Below are positions 5,235-6,749 of a DNA stretch of 6,749 bases, piece after piece. The DNA is taken from the NCBI GenBank assembly GCA_018661145.1, contig JABJIU010000164.1, forward strand, positions 1-6,749, written 5' to 3'. The position numbers were made by a program, and so were the translations under genes. Every line of letters begins with the position of its first letter. The stretch's first letter is position 1. The stretch is from Pseudomonadota bacterium. Its GTDB lineage: Bacteria > Pseudomonadota > Gammaproteobacteria > Arenicellales > UBA868. The notes beneath the pieces were generated by a model. It saw only the letters and a program-made list of their open reading frames with translations, did no database searches and was not told where the DNA came from.

Positions 5235-6677
5235 ATGAACTTCAGCGATTATGCCGACCACGACGCAGTCGGCATTGCCCGCCTTATAAAGGCAAAAGAA
5301 GTCTCAGCCGAGGAAGTTACCGAGACGGCAATCGACGTAGCAGAGTCGATGAATCCCAAACTGAATGCGTTGGTGATGACCAATTTTGATAACGCCCGTG
5401 CGGCAGCAGCGCAGAAATTGCCGGAGTCGCCTGTGTCAGGCGCTCCGTTTTATCTTAAGGATGTCAATCAGTTCACTTCTGATATGCCGACGACATTTTC
5501 CTGTCCATTTTTTGATGGGGTAAAGCCCAAACCCGATAGCGAGTTGGTAAAACGCTGGCGCGAAGCGGGACTGATGATTCTCGGCAAAACCAATACGCCT
5601 GAATTTGCCGAGGATTTTGTTTGTGAGCCGACGTTTCGCGGCGTGACACTGAATCCCTGGAATCCCGAAGTCACGACTGGAGGGAGTTCCGGTGGTGCAG
5701 GGGCCGCGGTCGCATCTGGGATGGTTCCCCTCGCGCACGGGACAGATCTGGGGGGTTCGATCCGCATCCCTGCTGCCTGCTGTGGCGTCTTTGGGCTGAA
5801 ACCAACCGCCGGCCTGAATCCCATGGGGCCATACTTCATGGAATTCTCAAATGGATTTAACTCCGACCATGTGCTGACACGATCAGTGCGTGATAGTGCA
5901 GCAGCCCTGGATCAATCGGCAGGTCCCGTACGCGGTAGCCGGTACCATGTTCGGCCAGAAGTGGGCTCTTATCTGGCCATGCTCGAGGAGAAGCCGCCCA
6001 AGCTTCGTATTGGTGTATCGACCTCGACCCCATACGGGGATTCGGTCGGTAAAAATCAGGAAGCGTCCGTAGAGAGGGTGAGTACGGCTCTGGCGGATAT
6101 GGGGCACGAAATCGATGAGTATGCGTACCCTGCTGACCTCGGTCTCGGAAGCTGGATGGAAGATCTTTGGATGGTGGACGTCGCTTATGAAATTGATAAC
6201 CGGGTTAAAGAGGTAGGTCGTGAACCCCTGCACGAAGAATTGGAGGCGTTAACGCATTTTGTCCGAGAGCGGGTTGCATCTTTAAGTGCAATGGATCTTT
6301 ACCGTGCACGCCAAGGCGCGCATGAGGCCTCGATGCGGGTGATCAACTCAATGAGTGAGTTTGATCTTGTATTAACTCCGACACTGGGCAGCGATCCGAT
6401 TCCGGTCGGATATATGGACAGCCGCACAGCGAACTTCAACATGGAAACCTGGGGGGAAAGGGGCCATGCCTTTGCCCCATTTGCCTATATCTGCAACGTC
6501 AGTGGGCAGCCTGCAGCGTCACTGCCGGTTCAGCTCAAGGACGGGGAGCATCCATGTGCCGTGCAATTGGCAGGGCACACCGGCAAAGATCATTTGATTC
6601 TCCAGGTTGCCGCGGAACTGGAAAAAGAACTTGGTTGGCATCAGTACCGTCCCCCTATCTGGGCGGGTGATCTGTAG
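5235..6677 (+). CDS. Amidase-signature family hydrolase, resembling 6-aminohexanoate-cyclic-dimer hydrolase-type amidases
   Basis: The product is a 480-residue enzyme of the amidase signature family, which cleaves amide bonds to acid plus amine or ammonia with a Ser-cisSer-Lys triad. The triad is visible: K75 in FYLKDVNQ, S151 (cis-Ser) in GGSSGG at 149-154, and nucleophile S175 in DLGGSIRIPA. The S151-S175 gap of 24 matches fatty acid amide hydrolase. The core ILGKTNTPEF, the region after the nucleophile (CCGVFGLKPT, 182-191), and the C-terminal NVSGQPAASLP (421-431) and VQLAGHTGKD (443-452) are typical. From memory it resembles NylA-type amidases more than GatA, and no GatB or GatC gene lies nearby, so a tRNA role is unlikely. 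Length is normal for the family. There is no signal peptide, so it should be cytoplasmic. It lies 75 bp after the ATPase gene and is probably co-transcribed, which suggests it acts on an imported solute. The substrate cannot be read from the sequence. No terminator is visible in the 72 bp after its stop. Confidence 0.93.
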   Translation: MNFSDYADHDAVGIARLIKAKEVSAEEVTETAIDVAESMNPKLNALVMTNFDNARAAAAQKLPESPVSGAPFYLKDVNQFTSDMPTTFSCPFFDGVKPKPDSELVKRWREAGLMILGKTNTPEFAEDFVCEPTFRGVTLNPWNPEVTTGGSSGGAGAAVASGMVPLAHGTDLGGSIRIPAACCGVFGLKPTAGLNPMGPYFMEFSNGFNSDHVLTRSVRDSAAALDQSAGPVRGSRYHVRPEVGSYLAMLEEKPPKLRIGVSTSTPYGDSVGKNQEASVERVSTALADMGHEIDEYAYPADLGLGSWMEDLWMVDVAYEIDNRVKEVGREPLHEELEALTHFVRERVASLSAMDLYRARQGAHEASMRVINSMSEFDLVLTPTLGSDPIPVGYMDSRTANFNMETWGERGHAFAPFAYICNVSGQPAASLPVQLKDGEHPCAVQLAGHTGKDHLILQVAAELEKELGWHQYRPPIWAGDL

Positions 6678-6749
6678 CAGATTTAGGGGTTCGCGCAGCC
6701 AGTTCTCTATCCGGTGCTTACCTTACTTCGTAAACATGAACTCGGTGGG

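Noticed and set aside
5436..5839. Antisense open frames inside the amidase gene
   Set aside because: They are shadows of the strongly supported amidase gene, with no motifs or start signals of their own.
6678..6749. Possible gene start at the right edge (ATG near 6736)
   Set aside because: Only a few codons are visible and there is no clear Shine-Dalgarno, so nothing can be supported.
1..6749. CRISPR array, tRNA or rRNA gene, insertion sequence or attachment site
   Set aside because: I saw no regularly spaced repeats, no tRNA-like cloverleaf, no transposase frame and no flanking terminal repeats.

Overview
The window looks like part of a Gram-negative, probably gammaproteobacterial, chromosome with mid-range GC. 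The evidence is a soluble periplasmic binding protein with a Sec-type signal peptide and no lipobox, ProV/ProW/ProX-type proteins, and a multihaem c-type cytochrome fragment. A compatible-solute importer next to multihaem electron-transfer genes would suit a marine or (halo)alkaliphilic respiratory or sulfur-oxidising bacterium. That lifestyle is an inference; no taxonomic marker is present.

Layout. (1) Positions 3-647, + strand: the end of a multihaem cytochrome c gene. It is cut by the left edge and probably also truncated at its 3' end. (2) Positions 664-691: a perfect 12-bp stem that can serve as a terminator on both strands, between the convergent cytochrome and binding-protein genes. 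(3) Positions 4003 down to 712, - strand: a fused double permease (1874-4003), then a 211-bp spacer, then a ProX-type binding protein (712-1662, TTG start with a strong Shine-Dalgarno). (4) Positions 4004-4127: a 124-bp divergent promoter region. (5) Positions 4128-6677, + strand: a ProV-type ATPase and, 75 bp later, an amidase-signature hydrolase. (6) Positions 6678-6749: a tail in which I see no gene or terminator.

How the genes work together. The binding protein, fused permease and ATPase make a complete ProU/OpuA-type ABC importer. Three tryptophans of the binding protein line up with the betaine-cage tryptophans of E. coli ProX, so a quaternary-amine or similar solute is the likely cargo. 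The set is split into two divergent arms (permease plus binding protein; ATPase plus amidase) rather than the usual V-W-X operon. The amidase placed after the ATPase suggests that an imported amide is hydrolysed in the cytoplasm, so the locus may be catabolic rather than purely osmoprotective. The ATPase supports this reading weakly: it seems to keep only one CBS-like segment where E. coli ProV has two.
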